A stretch of 64,000 bases of DNA from Paenibacillus gyeongsangnamensis (GCF_027533625.1 NZ_JAQAGZ010000011.1:186001-250000), one strand, 5' to 3'. Numbered from the stretch's first letter, positions 43,325 to 53,483 are shown. The notes: generated by a model from the sequence alone, not told the origin. A program made the numbers and translations.

Positions 43325-45922
43325 TTAGCTGCAGCGGCTATAGCCGCAATGGCTGCAGTTCTTGCAGCCCTCGCTGTTGATCAGCGAGGCGGAACCGCAG
43401 GACGGGCACAGGTCCAGCGAAGTGGCCGCGCTGCGGGTGACGGCGTATTGCGCCGTCGTCTCCATGACGACCTCCTGCGTGGCCGTCACGTAATCGTCTG
43501 CGTTCTCGCCGCTTTCGCCATGGACTTCAAGCGCCTTGGCTACGGCGTCGGCGATCGATTCGACGCGGTTCGCGCCGAAGCCGATCGCGCCGGAGCCGCC
43601 GATGCCCTTGAGGTGCTTCACGAGCAGCTGCACCTTGTTGCCGTGATCGCCGTAGCGCAGGAACAGGGAGCATACGCGTCCGAGCGCCTCGGACATCGCG
43701 AAGACGTCGGAGCCGGCTTTGCCCACATTGAGGAAAATCTCGCTCGGGCTGCCGTTCATATCATTGATCGTTATATAAGCCATGCCAAATGGCGTATTGT
43801 ACTTGTAGGTCGCGCCGCGCAGAGCCTGCGGACGTTTCTTGTACTGCTTGTCGAACACTTGCTCCGTCTTGGCGTCGACGTTCACGGCAAGCGACTTCGT
43901 CAGGTTCGTCAGAGAATCTTCGTCCGGCTTCGCTTCAGGCGCAGGCGCTGCAACGGCCGTTTCCTCTTTAGGCTGTTCCGTCTTCTCTTCCTTCTTATCG
44001 GTGCTGAGCACCTGAACGTCACGGCTGCCGTCGCGGTAAATCGTTACGCCTTTGCAGCCAAGGTCAAAGGCCAGCTCATAAAGCCGCTTCGTCTCTTCCA
44101 CTGTAAAATCGGCAGGACAGTTCGCCGTCTTGGAGATCGAGCTGTCGACCCATCGCTGGATCGCCGCTTGCGCCCGGATATGGTCCTCGGCGGAGAGATC
44201 CATCGCCGTTACGAAGTAATCCGGCAGCTCCTCGTTCGGATGCGCATCCTTCCACTCCTGCGCGATCGGCACGTACTGCTTGTCGAAGCCGAGACGGCTT
44301 TGACGGTAGTACTCGAAGGCGAAATAAGGCTCGATGCCCGTAGACGTGCCGACCATCGTTCCTGTGCTTCCCGTCGGCGCTTGTGTAATGACCGTCACGT
44401 TGCGCATGCCTTTCTTCTGAATGGCCGCGCCGACTTCAGGGTATGTGGCAACCATATTTTTCATAAAGCCGCTTAGCAGGAACTTGTCGGCTTTGAAATG
44501 CTTGAACGAGCCTTTCTCTTCCGCTATATCCGCAGAAGCGAGGTACGCTTCCTTCGCCATAAAGCCGTATATTTTATCCAGGAATTCAAGCGATTCCGGA
44601 CTTCCGTAGCGGATGCCAAGCTTGATCATCAGCTCCGCAAGGCCCATCGAGCCAAGTCCTACACGGCGCTCGCCCTGCTGGTTCGTCCGGTTCTCCTCGA
44701 AGTGATAAGGCGTCTTGTCGATGACGTTGTCCAGGAAACGGGTGGAATAACGGACCGTCTTCGCCAGCTCGTCCCAAGCCACGTCATGACTCTCTTCATC
44801 ATAGAACTTGGACAGATTGATGGCGGACAGGTTGCAGACGCCCCAAGCCGGAAGCCCTTGTTCGCCGCAAGGATTCGTGCAGATGATCGGATTGAAGTAC
44901 CAGCTGTTGGACATCTGGTTGTAATATTCCATAAATACGACGCCAGGCTCGGCTGATTTCCATGCCGATTCGATGATCGTGTGCCATACGTCGCGCGCTT
45001 TTACCGTCCGGTATGGAATGACGTTTTTGCCCAGCTTCTTCCACTTCTCGAGATCGCCGTCCCACAGTTCGTCGTACTCCGCGTCGGTCGTGTCAGGATA
45101 GACAAGCTCCCAGTCCAGATCCTCCTTCACGGCCTTCATGAAGCCGTTGCTGACGCAAACGGACAAATTCGCGTTCGTGATTTGGCCCATCGTTTGCTTC
45201 ACGGTGATGAAATCCAGCACATCCGGATGCCAGTCGTTGATCATCAGCATGAGCGCGCCGCGGCGGCTGCCGCCCTGTTCGATCAAGCCGGTCGTGTAGC
45301 TGAACAGCCCGCCCCAGGACACGGCCCCGCTGGAAGAACCGTTCACGCCCTTCACCACCGATCGGCGTGGACGCAGCGAAGACAGATTAATGCCGACACC
45401 GCCGCCTCGCGCCATAATTTCGGTCATCTCGGACAGCGTGGCCATAATGCCGCCGCGGCTGTCATGAGGAGAAGGAATGACGTAGCAGTTGAAGAGGGTC
45501 AGCTCGTCGCTGGCATCCGCTCCTGCCGCGATCCGGCCGCCGGGAACGAGCTTCCAGTCGTCCAGCACGTAACGGAATTTCTCCGTCCATTCCGTCCGCT
45601 TCTCCGGAGTAGCCTCGACAGAAGCCATGGCGGCGGCCAAGCGGTCCCACATCTGTTCAGGCGTCTTTTCCACCGTCAATGTCAGCTTCTCTACGGAGGA
45701 TTCCACGATGTCTCCGCTGCGAACCTTGACTTTCACCTGCTTGCCGCTGCGTTCGATCACCTCGCCTACTTCCTTCGCAGGAAACTTCGGGTCGTCCTTG
45801 GTCAATACAAGGACGGTATCCCCTACCTTCGTATGGCTGGTATCGGCATTCTTCATCGCGTAACGGTCCAGAAATATTTTCTCGCTTAAGCCTTCCAATT
45901 TGGATCGCTGCATGGTCTTCAA
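43325..45922 (-). CDS. nrdJ: Vitamin B12-dependent (class II) ribonucleotide reductase
   Basis: This 865-residue enzyme makes deoxyribonucleotides using adenosylcobalamin. Landmarks include FNCYVIPSPHDSRGGIM, the glycine-rich ARGGGVGINLSSLRP, the active-site NPCGEQGLPAWGVCNLSA with catalytic Cys and Glu, and APTGSTGTM. A low-complexity Lys/Glu/Ala linker sits near 640-680. The C-terminus is a Cys-rich zinc ribbon (CPSCGSASLINSEGCKNCSH). An alternative start a few codons in is possible. NrdR-type boxes lie upstream. Its 3' end flanks the Tn7-like insertion and probably contains the attachment sequence. Confidence 0.95.
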   Translation of the reverse strand: MKTMQRSKLEGLSEKIFLDRYAMKNADTSHTKVGDTVLVLTKDDPKFPAKEVGEVIERSGKQVKVKVRSGDIVESSVEKLTLTVEKTPEQMWDRLAAAMASVEATPEKRTEWTEKFRYVLDDWKLVPGGRIAAGADASDELTLFNCYVIPSPHDSRGGIMATLSEMTEIMARGGGVGINLSSLRPRRSVVKGVNGSSSGAVSWGGLFSYTTGLIEQGGSRRGALMLMINDWHPDVLDFITVKQTMGQITNANLSVCVSNGFMKAVKEDLDWELVYPDTTDAEYDELWDGDLEKWKKLGKNVIPYRTVKARDVWHTIIESAWKSAEPGVVFMEYYNQMSNSWYFNPIICTNPCGEQGLPAWGVCNLSAINLSKFYDEESHDVAWDELAKTVRYSTRFLDNVIDKTPYHFEENRTNQQGERRVGLGSMGLAELMIKLGIRYGSPESLEFLDKIYGFMAKEAYLASADIAEEKGSFKHFKADKFLLSGFMKNMVATYPEVGAAIQKKGMRNVTVITQAPTGSTGTMVGTSTGIEPYFAFEYYRQSRLGFDKQYVPIAQEWKDAHPNEELPDYFVTAMDLSAEDHIRAQAAIQRWVDSSISKTANCPADFTVEETKRLYELAFDLGCKGVTIYRDGSRDVQVLSTDKKEEKTEQPKEETAVAAPAPEAKPDEDSLTNLTKSLAVNVDAKTEQVFDKQYKKRPQALRGATYKYNTPFGMAYITINDMNGSPSEIFLNVGKAGSDVFAMSEALGRVCSLFLRYGDHGNKVQLLVKHLKGIGGSGAIGFGANRVESIADAVAKALEVHGESGENADDYVTATQEVVMETTAQYAVTRSAATSLDLCPSCGSASLINSEGCKNCSHCGYSRCS

Positions 45923-46138
45923 CTCAACTACCTCCCGAAAAATATGAATAGTGAAAGCTCAGCGGTTCCCCTGAACCTTCATGCTCATCATGATGTTTTT
46001 GTAACAAACGGTTTATCTTGTGTCTTTACCCGGTGTTCCGGCGGCTCATTCGCACTCTCCAACCGGCTTCGGCATGGATTAAAAGCCCGAAAACGCCACA
46101 ACGGCGCGGTTTTGCGGTTCAAGCGCCTCATGAGGAAA

Positions 46139-46187
46139 TCACAATATCTGGTATGTACAATTCATTATACAGTACAATATATAGTGT
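46139..46187 (-). promoter_or_regulatory. Two NrdR-box-like sites upstream of nrdJ
   Basis: ACACTATATATTGTAC (minus strand, 46172-46187) matches the NrdR box well. ATACCAGATATTGTGA (46139-46154) matches less well. Their 33-bp offset, about three helical turns, fits paired NrdR sites. Confidence 0.6.
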
Positions 46188-46425
46188 TTCTAATGAGACG
46201 ATTGCGGATTTTTCCGGTAAAAAACGGACAGGGCTCGGATATCTGCCTTTTTTCTCTATCAATCTCTCTTTTTTACTTTACGGGAAATTCATAAGATTCG
46301 ACAAGCCATTTGACAAACGCGGATGCGCGTTGGTACCCTTAGATCAGATTACCACAAAACCGTGGAAATTATCAAACGTACGTTCGCTCCAAAAAATATT
46401 CATTATTACATAAGGAGGCCGCCCT

Positions 46426-47268
46426 ATGTCCGGCGTTTATTTGTATCAGAATCGGCTGCTGCCGCAGGAGGAAGTTCATATTTCACCGGAAGACCGCGGC
46501 TATTATTTCGGAGACGGCATTTATGAGGTGTTCCGGGTTTATAACGGCAGGCTTTACGAAGCTGACGCCCATATGCGCCGGCTGCAGAAGAGCGCGGCGG
46601 ACGTGCGGATCGAGCTGCCGTCGGAGCCGGAACAGCTGCTGCACCAGCTCGTAGAGCTCGTCGCCGCCAACCGGCTGACCGAAGGAACCGTATACCTTCA
46701 AATTACAAGGGGCGAAGCTTCCCGCTCCCATCCGTTCCCGAAGGCTGCCGCTCCCGTGCTGATGGCCTTCACCAATGTGCTCCCGCGGCCGCTCGCAGCG
46801 GTGCAATCCGGAATTTCCATCGTCTCGATGGACGACATCCGCTGGCTCCGCTGCGATCTGAAAACGCTGAACCTGCTCCCGAACGTGCTCGCGAAGCAGC
46901 ATGCCCTCGACCGGGGCGCAGGCGACGTCGTCATGCACCGGGGCGGGACTGTAACCGAATGCAGCGCATCCAACATCATGATCGTTATGGGCGGCCGGAT
47001 CGTCACCCATCCGGCTAATAACCTGATTCTGCACGGAATCACAAGGGCGGTTGTCCTTCGTCTGGCGAACGAGCTCGAAATTGCTGCGGAGGAACGTCCG
47101 TTCACGCTGTCCGAGCTGATGGAAGCCGACGAAGTGTTCATTACCGGGACAACGGCGGAGATTACGCCGGTGATTGCGGTTGACGGAGCGACCATTGGCG
47201 GCGGTACCTCCGGGCCGGTGACCCGGAAGCTTCAGCAGGCGTTCGAGCGTTCGATCGAAGCCTTGTAG
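46426..47268 (+). CDS. dat: D-amino-acid aminotransferase
   Basis: This 280-residue class IV PLP aminotransferase shows DRGYYFGDGIYEVFRVYNG at the N-terminus, the PLP Lys in DLKTLNLLPNVLAKQ, and the cofactor-binding ECSASNIMIV and EVFITGTTAEITPV. These fit Bacillus-type D-alanine aminotransferase, which interconverts D-alanine and 2-oxo acids and supplies D-Glu or D-Ala for the wall. AAGGAGG precedes the ATG. A branched-chain or aminodeoxychorismate lyase role is less likely. The gene is monocistronic with a terminator behind it. Confidence 0.88.
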   Translation: MSGVYLYQNRLLPQEEVHISPEDRGYYFGDGIYEVFRVYNGRLYEADAHMRRLQKSAADVRIELPSEPEQLLHQLVELVAANRLTEGTVYLQITRGEASRSHPFPKAAAPVLMAFTNVLPRPLAAVQSGISIVSMDDIRWLRCDLKTLNLLPNVLAKQHALDRGAGDVVMHRGGTVTECSASNIMIVMGGRIVTHPANNLILHGITRAVVLRLANELEIAAEERPFTLSELMEADEVFITGTTAEITPVIAVDGATIGGGTSGPVTRKLQQAFERSIEAL

Positions 47269-47288
47269 CAGCATCCGGGCAGCACAAT

Positions 47289-47338
47289 AAAACCTGCATC
47301 GATCTCCACCTATGAAGGCGGTCCGGTGCAGGTTTTTT
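47289..47338. terminator. Bidirectional terminator between dat and lipM
   Basis: AAACCTGCA pairs with TGCAGGTTT, followed by TTT on the plus strand and a T-rich run on the minus. It separates convergent genes. Confidence 0.7.
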
Positions 47339-47350
47339 ATGGTCATCAAC

Positions 47351-48196
47351 TTATCTTCGCAGGTTCCAAGCGTCGTTTCCGTATTTTTCTTGCACAAGCT
47401 GCTGCGCCAGCGCTTCCTCATAAGGCGTCAGCGCCGACTCGGCCAGCTCTATGCGCATACCCTCCGCGATTCCCTTCTCGAAGGCCTTCTCGGCATCATC
47501 GATCGTGACCTCCTGTTTGCCTGCCGACCGCAGCAAGTCGTTGATCGCGACCGCTTTCTTCAGGAACTGCTGCTTCATCCGTTCCGCCACCCGTTCGTTC
47601 GAGAACCTCAGCATCCGGAACAGCTGGTCCGTATCGAGATCCAGCAGAATCGACCCGTGCTGGAGCACGACGCCCTTCTGGCGGGTCTGCGCGCTGCCAG
47701 CAATCTTGCGGCCCTCCACCACCAATTCATACCACGAAGGAGAATCGAAGCAGGCGGCCGACCCCATGGAGGCGTACTGCGATTTGTCTTCCTCGGATTC
47801 CAGCTTGACCATATCCGCTTGCAACCCCAGCCGGCGGAAGCCCGACAAGAGACCTTCGCTAAGCACCCGGTACGCATCGGTGACACTCCGAGGAATGCCC
47901 GGATAGCTCTCCGGCACGATGATGCTGTAGGTGAGCTCTTTATCGTGCAGCACAGCCCTTCCGCCCGTCGCCCGTCTGACGAAGCCGATGCCCTCCCGCT
48001 CAAGCGCATCAAAATCGATTTCCTGCTGCGCCTTCTGAAAATAGCCGATCGACAGCGTCGGCGGATTCCAGCCGTAGAACCGGACGGTCGGCCGGGCTTT
48101 TCCTTCGCTGACCGCCGTCAGAATCGCCTCGTCCACCGCCATATTGTAAGCCGGCGAGCCGAAGCCCGACCGGATGAATCGCCACTGTTCCTTCAA
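47351..48196 (-). CDS. lipM: Octanoyltransferase LipM
   Basis: The 281 residues follow Bacillus LipM closely: NMAVDEAILTA, VRFYGWNPPTLSIGYFQKAQ, RRATGGRAVLHDKELTYSII, the catalytic Cys in SAACFDSPSWYELVVEGRKI, and GSAQTRQKGVVLQHGSILLD. LipM moves octanoyl groups from acyl carrier protein to GcvH in lipoate biosynthesis. It differs from LplA ligases by the catalytic Cys and lack of an accessory domain. In B. subtilis lipM is near gcvT, yqhH and yqhG, and the same neighbourhood is seen here. Confidence 0.93.
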   Translation of the reverse strand: MKEQWRFIRSGFGSPAYNMAVDEAILTAVSEGKARPTVRFYGWNPPTLSIGYFQKAQQEIDFDALEREGIGFVRRATGGRAVLHDKELTYSIIVPESYPGIPRSVTDAYRVLSEGLLSGFRRLGLQADMVKLESEEDKSQYASMGSAACFDSPSWYELVVEGRKIAGSAQTRQKGVVLQHGSILLDLDTDQLFRMLRFSNERVAERMKQQFLKKAVAINDLLRSAGKQEVTIDDAEKAFEKGIAEGMRIELAESALTPYEEALAQQLVQEKYGNDAWNLRR

Positions 48197-48239
48197 TTAG
48201 AAGCACCTCTTTCTCTTTCGCCTTCGCTCTATGCTCGTC

Positions 48240-49357
48240 TTATTTCTTCACTGCAATCCACTTGCCTGACTGCAGCCCGGGAACCTCGAGCTCCCGGTCC
48301 GGCTTCTCCGATGCCTCCGGACGGATAAACGCCAACATGCCGTCCTCGGCCAGCGCAACGAACTCGTCTGCGGTATGATCGAGCGCTATCGGCCGGTGCT
48401 CCCAGGTCAAGTGCACCTGCTGGTGCGTCTTCAGATCCAGAAGCGACAAGGGCTTATCGAGCTCCGAATGGCCTCCGCTCAAATCGTTGCGGGCAATCAG
48501 CAGCTTCCCGTTCAGCGCTTTGATCGAATAGGAGAACGGGAGCGTATTCGAGACGAAATTCGCCGTCAGCTCGTAGGGCGTCTGCTGCGGGTTCCACCGG
48601 AAAATTTTATTGGACCATTCCGTTTTGTTCCGCTGGGAGATCATTACGAACATGCTTCCGCCCGTATCGGCCTCAACCTGATCGAGCGGGTACCGGCGCG
48701 CATCCTGGATGAGCTTGCCTCCCTCGCCCGTCGTCAAATCGGTTTTATACAAATTGGAGCTGGCGACGGCAGTGTTGGAGGTGACGTACCATACGTCCTT
48801 GCCCTGGCCGACATAATCCTCGATCCCGCCGGGCACAAGCCAATCCTTCACCCAGCGATGCTCTTTGAGCTGATAATGCCGACGCGCGTATGTTCTCCGT
48901 CCTTTTGAACCGTCCGGTCCGCCGCCGCAAGAAACAACAAATCCCCGTTGACATAGCTAAATTTAGGCGCCATGGAGGGAGTCGGAATCTGCGTGAAGCT
49001 GTCCGTATCCCGATCGCGCAAATAAAACCCGCGAAATGCCTTCGGATCGTTCGGATCGAACACGGTAATGACCGTATGCTCGGATGTATAGCTTAGAGAG
49101 CTGATCGGCTGCTGCGTCTTCAGGATGGTTTGGACGTGTTGTGATTTGCTGTTGATGCTGAACACTTGAAATTCGCTGGCCGCAAGAAGATCTCCGATCC
49201 GGTCAATCGATCTGGCCCCTTCCGCGTCAATCGGCGTCGTTTGCGGTGGAGCGGATACGGGCGCATCCGGCTTGCAGCCTCCGAGCATGCACAGTGCGGC
49301 TGCCATCGCCACCGGCGCCAGCCAGCCCTTCCATCCGCTTCCCATCCTCCCGATCAT
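48240..49357 (-). pseudogene. Lipoprotein with beta-propeller-like repeats, frameshifted
   Basis: The ATG at 49357 has GGAGGAG upstream and encodes a lipoprotein signal with lipobox LGGC (about residue 28). The frame ends at 48848. A second frame, overlapping by 4 bases (GTGA), continues to 48240 with KDVWYVTSNTAVASSNLYK and RWNPQQTPYEL. The strand patterns look like one continuous propeller of about 370 residues. A one-base shift near 48850 is the simplest reading, either a true mutation or an assembly error. Translational coupling of two half-proteins is less likely. Confidence 0.55.
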
Positions 49358-49497
49358 TGTTCCATCTCCTCCTGCTGCAGTCTTACGCATAAGCCTTATC
49401 CTCCATGATAATGCATCGTGCCACGGTTTGAAAGCCCCGAAATTCGTGCATACTAAGAATTGACTCTATAGCTTCAAGCTGGAAAAGAGGCGCGCCG

Positions 49498-51306
49498 ATG
49501 CAACCAACCGAGCGAAAAGAACACGTGCGGCAATTGACAGAACATGTGCAGATGCATCTGGAACGGAATTGGTTCGAGGAGCTTCACGCCCGCTCCATGC
49601 GAGGCAGTCCTTGGGACTCGTGGGCTATGTACAAGCTCGCTTACGAGGCCGAGCATTCCAGATTGATCCACAGCTTCGACGAGCTGCAATGCATGTCGCA
49701 TCTTCCGAATCTCGTTCCGATGGATCACCAGATCGACACGGCCAAGAAAGTGCTGACCGAGATGCGGGGGCGGGCCATCTTAGCCGACGAGGTCGGACTG
49801 GGCAAGACGATCGAAGCCGGTCTCATCCTGAAGGAATACTTGATTCGAGGGCTGATCCGCAAGGTGCTGATCCTCGTTCCGGCCTCCCTCGTGCTGCAAT
49901 GGGTCCGCGAGCTAAACCAGAAGTTCGGCATTCCCGCCGTTGCGCAGAAGAAAGAGTACATGTGGGCGCAAAACGACATCGTCGTCGCATCCATGGATAC
50001 CGCCAAGCGGGATCCGCACAGGGAAATCGTTCTCGGCATCGAATACGACATGCTGGTCATCGACGAAGCGCACAAGCTGAAGAATAAGAAAACGACCAAT
50101 TACCAGTTCATTAACGAGCTCCGCAAAAAATATTGTCTGCTTCTGACGGCTACGCCGGTGCAGAACGATCTGAAGGAGCTGTATAATCTGATCACCCTGC
50201 TGAAGCCCGGCCAGCTCGGCGGACAAAACAGCTTTCAGGCCAATTTCGTCGTCGATAAGCGGATACCGAAGAATGAAGATCAGCTTCAGTACGAGCTGTC
50301 CAAGGTCATGATCCGCAACCGGCGCAGCGACGGCCACGTGAACTTTACGAAACGGATCGTCCGCAACATTCCTCTGAAGCTGTCGCCGGACGAGCAGGCG
50401 CTGTACGACGGCGTCACCGATTTCGTCAAGGGACGCTACGAGGAGTCCGGAGGCGATATCGGCAGCGTCCTGTCGCTCGTCACTCTGCAGCGGGAAGTAT
50501 GCTCCAGCCGGGATGCGGTATTTATCACGCTCGTCAATTTGTTTAAGAAGACGCCGGAGGACTCCCCGCTTAGAACGCGTATCTGGGAGCTGGTCGAGCT
50601 GATCCGCGGCATCAAGGCCAACACGAAGGCGGAGAAGACGATGGAGCTCGTCCGGGACATCGGGGACAAGGTGATCATCTTCACGGAGTACCGCGCTTCT
50701 CAGGAATATTTGCTGCAATATTTGAAGGACCATAAAATTACCGCGGTCCCCTACCGGGGAGGCATGAACCGGGGCAAGAAGGACTGGATGATGGACCTGT
50801 TCCGGAACCGGGCGCAGGTGCTCGTAGCGACGGAGGCGGGCGGCGAAGGCATCAATCTGCAGTTTTGCCATCACATGATCAACTTCGACCTGCCCTGGAA
50901 TCCGATGCGGGTGGAACAGCGGATCGGACGGGTGCACCGGCTGGGACAGATGGAAGACGTCCGCATCTACAACCTCTCTACCGAAGGGACGATCGAGGAG
51001 TACATCCTCTCGCTGCTGCACGAGAAAATCAACATGTTCGAGCTCGTCATCGGAGAGCTGGATACGATTCTGGAGCGATTCGACAAGAAAGCTTCGCTGG
51101 AAACGCATCTGGCCAAGGTGCTCCTTTCCTCCAAAAGCAGCGAGGAAATCCGGCGCGAGCTGGACGATCTGGGACGGTCGTTCACGACGGTTCGTTCGGA
51201 GGTGGAGCAGGAAGCCCAGGGATCGATGCGTCTGCAAAACCTGCTGAACGCCGTCGGACAAACGCCAGCCGAAGCTCACCGCCGCAACGAGGAGCTGCAG
51301 CCATGA
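49498..51306 (+). CDS. yqhH: SNF2-family helicase YqhH
   Basis: The 602 residues hold a two-lobed SNF2 ATPase: Walker A ILADEVGLGKTIEAGLIL (about residue 95), Walker B MLVIDEAHKLKN, LLLTATPVQN, and helicase motifs V and VI (GGEGINLQFCHHMINFDLPW, VEQRIGRVHRLGQ). The RapA-like group of SNF2 enzymes remodels protein-DNA complexes. The role of YqhH in Bacilli is unclear. Its stop overlaps the start of yqhG by 4 bases, so the pair is coupled, as in B. subtilis. Confidence 0.9.
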   Translation: MQPTERKEHVRQLTEHVQMHLERNWFEELHARSMRGSPWDSWAMYKLAYEAEHSRLIHSFDELQCMSHLPNLVPMDHQIDTAKKVLTEMRGRAILADEVGLGKTIEAGLILKEYLIRGLIRKVLILVPASLVLQWVRELNQKFGIPAVAQKKEYMWAQNDIVVASMDTAKRDPHREIVLGIEYDMLVIDEAHKLKNKKTTNYQFINELRKKYCLLLTATPVQNDLKELYNLITLLKPGQLGGQNSFQANFVVDKRIPKNEDQLQYELSKVMIRNRRSDGHVNFTKRIVRNIPLKLSPDEQALYDGVTDFVKGRYEESGGDIGSVLSLVTLQREVCSSRDAVFITLVNLFKKTPEDSPLRTRIWELVELIRGIKANTKAEKTMELVRDIGDKVIIFTEYRASQEYLLQYLKDHKITAVPYRGGMNRGKKDWMMDLFRNRAQVLVATEAGGEGINLQFCHHMINFDLPWNPMRVEQRIGRVHRLGQMEDVRIYNLSTEGTIEEYILSLLHEKINMFELVIGELDTILERFDKKASLETHLAKVLLSSKSSEEIRRELDDLGRSFTTVRSEVEQEAQGSMRLQNLLNAVGQTPAEAHRRNEELQP

Positions 51307-52358
51307 CGATGAACACCGAACAAATCCGCTCCTTTGTCATGCGCTATCTCGAAGCGGAGCAGTGCGACATCCTGGAGAAGCATCCTGCTTACGTAACCGT
51401 GAAGCTCTCCCCGTCCGCCGACCGCGACTTAACCAATCGCCCGTATTACTGGAGCTTCGTAGAACGGACGGGCGCGGCACCGGAGACGATGACCTGCACG
51501 TTCATCTTCGACCCGGAGGCGTACCGGGAGCTTCATCCGCCGCAAGCTGCCGGTACGCAAACCGGAATCAGCGCGGCTGCTCCGCCGGGACTGGCGTCCA
51601 TACAAGGTACGGGCGCACCGGTAATGGGCCAGCAGGCGCCGGCTGCGCCGGGTATGCCGCCCCAAGCGCCGGGAACCCCGCCGCAAGGGGATAGCATTCT
51701 GGGCCGCTATTTCGGCTTCGTGCCAACAAGCTTTACCGCCCGCATACCGCGGGACGAGGTCACCTACGGAAGCCGCCGGCTCGAGCAGATGTTCGAGTCC
51801 GTTAGGACGAAGGGCCGCTTCGTCCGCATGTTCGAGCACTATGCCCCGGACCAGCCGCGAAACGCCGCTACCGTGCCTTACGATACTTGGCTTGCGGTAA
51901 ACTACAAAATCGAATACGCCTGCGATTTGAAGCGGAGCGAGCTCCTCTCCCTCGGCATCCGGCTGCAAACCGGCGAAATCCGAGACCGCTTCCATGAACT
52001 ACTGCTGGCGAAGAAGCTGACGCCCCGCCTGCCTGCTCATGTGTACGTGACACCGGACCGGATTACGCTGCCGCGGGCGGTGCTGTTTCTGGAGGAGCAT
52101 CTGGAACGGAAGGTCGCCGCATCGGACCACCGCTGGGCACAGGAGGCGCAGTACCGGCTGTCGGATGAGCTGGCGCGCATGGCCGACTATTACGAATCGC
52201 TGCTGAAATCAGCCGAACCGGAGCAGCGGATCGATATCGAGACGCAGTACGGCAACCGCCGTAACGAGATTGAACGGCAGTACCGCCCCCGTGTGCAGGT
52301 ATCCGTCATCAACTGCGGTTTGTTTCATCTTCCCCCGGCGAACGGTCCGAGCTCTTGA
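51303..52358 (+). CDS. yqhG: YqhG-family protein
   Basis: The 351-residue product begins IRSFVMRYLEAEQCDILEKH and continues YVTVKLSPSADRDLTNRPYY. This is the conserved opening of YqhG, the usual partner of the YqhH helicase. A Pro/Ala/Gly-rich insert (about residues 80-125) is not expected in shorter homologues. The C-terminal half has LPRAVLFLEEHLERKV and a helical QRIDIETQYGNRRNEIERQY. Function is unknown. Coupled to yqhH by an ATGA overlap. Confidence 0.85.
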   Translation: MTMNTEQIRSFVMRYLEAEQCDILEKHPAYVTVKLSPSADRDLTNRPYYWSFVERTGAAPETMTCTFIFDPEAYRELHPPQAAGTQTGISAAAPPGLASIQGTGAPVMGQQAPAAPGMPPQAPGTPPQGDSILGRYFGFVPTSFTARIPRDEVTYGSRRLEQMFESVRTKGRFVRMFEHYAPDQPRNAATVPYDTWLAVNYKIEYACDLKRSELLSLGIRLQTGEIRDRFHELLLAKKLTPRLPAHVYVTPDRITLPRAVLFLEEHLERKVAASDHRWAQEAQYRLSDELARMADYYESLLKSAEPEQRIDIETQYGNRRNEIERQYRPRVQVSVINCGLFHLPPANGPSS

Positions 52359-52526
52359 CGAATGGAAGCGAACGGCCGCATTTTTGCGGGAAAACTATTT
52401 GGACGAGGTTTACAGGTTCTAACAATCTTTTCGCGGCATAGCCTTTACAATATAGGCATAAACGCACCAGCAAGCGCATACAGCATGTCGAAGCCTACCA
52501 TCCCATATAGCGAAGCAGGTGAATTC

Positions 52527-53483
52527 ATGAAACCAACGATGACCCGGCTTATCAGGCTCGCAGCCGGTTTGCTCTTCGCAAGTATGCTCAGCGCCTGGCC
52601 CCTCTCGATGACGGAGGGCAAGGGGCCTGCAGACGTCGTTCCGCCGGCTTCGACCGCGTCGAACCAGTCAACGGCTATTACCTCGAAGCAGCCGGCCGTG
52701 CCTTCCGATCTCCAGTCCCCCTCCTTGCGGGATGCGGCTGACCGCATGATCGTGCAGCTGTCCTCGCAATCCGGCTTCGAGGATTGGAAGAACGCCTCCT
52801 GGACAAGCTACGCGCTCGGTCCGGGTACCCATGGTTGGGTCATCCTGATCAGTAAGAACGGCCGCGAGATCGGGTATCTGGTGCTGAATGCCGCCGGCAA
52901 GGACGTTTATCGTTTGTCCGAATACGGCAAGGGTGAATATCCATTATTCAGTATGCAGACGCTGTACCGAAGCTTGGTACGGCTTGAACTCTTAGATTAT
53001 TCCTATCTGGCGGAGCGCTTGTATTTCGATCCTCTTCACGCGATGTGGCACGTAACGGTGGAAGGAGCCGACCGGGAATGGTATCTGGATGCCAAGACCG
53101 GCGAGGAGCTGCCTTTCTCCGACAGCAGCAAGCTTCCGGCGTTCGATCCCGGCGGACCATCCAAAAAATTCACGCAAACGGAAGCGCAGCATACTATAAT
53201 AGCAAGCGGACAAACGGAGCCTTTCGATCCGTATGTGATTCTGAACTGGGTGCAGGGCAAGCCCTCCCCCAAACCCGACTATGCGGATGTGATACGGCAG
53301 CTTCAGACGAACGGAAAGCCCGTCTTCGCCCTGGAGCTGTACGGCGGTACCGTCCTGACGCCCTTGCCGGTGGACGGCTATCACGAATGGTCCAGCGGAG
53401 ACCGCTTCCTCCGTATTTATCAGGATGACGACCGGTATCTTCCGTTCGGGCTCGTCCGGGAAACCGGCTCGTATTATCCTTAA
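52527..53483 (+). CDS. Secreted protein of unknown function
   Basis: The 318-residue product has a signal peptide (LIRLAAGLLFASMLSAWPLS), a Ser/Thr/Pro-rich stretch to about 60, and a mature domain with WVILISKNGREIGYLVLNAA, MWHVTVEGADREWYLDAKTG and HEWSSGDRFLRIY. The middle part resembles PepSY-like or YkuD-adjacent accessory folds only loosely, and I do not assign a family. AGGTGA precedes the ATG at 52527. The longer frame from 52362 lacks a ribosome site. Confidence 0.7.
   Translation: MKPTMTRLIRLAAGLLFASMLSAWPLSMTEGKGPADVVPPASTASNQSTAITSKQPAVPSDLQSPSLRDAADRMIVQLSSQSGFEDWKNASWTSYALGPGTHGWVILISKNGREIGYLVLNAAGKDVYRLSEYGKGEYPLFSMQTLYRSLVRLELLDYSYLAERLYFDPLHAMWHVTVEGADREWYLDAKTGEELPFSDSSKLPAFDPGGPSKKFTQTEAQHTIIASGQTEPFDPYVILNWVQGKPSPKPDYADVIRQLQTNGKPVFALELYGGTVLTPLPVDGYHEWSSGDRFLRIYQDDDRYLPFGLVRETGSYYP

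Noticed and set aside
43283-45889. Long plus-strand reading frames opposite nrdJ
   Set aside because: They are shadows of the GC-rich nrdJ coding strand. No ribosome site or known domain, while nrdJ itself is unmistakable.
46483-47421. 312-codon frame opposite dat
   Set aside because: Shadow of the aminotransferase gene in GC-rich DNA.
49912-51279. 455-codon minus-strand frame opposite yqhH
   Set aside because: Codon-bias shadow of the helicase gene with no recognisable motif.
50865-51302. Extended N-terminus for yqhG inside yqhH
   Set aside because: The extension is out-of-frame translation of the helicase. The ATGA overlap at 51303 gives the family's normal start.
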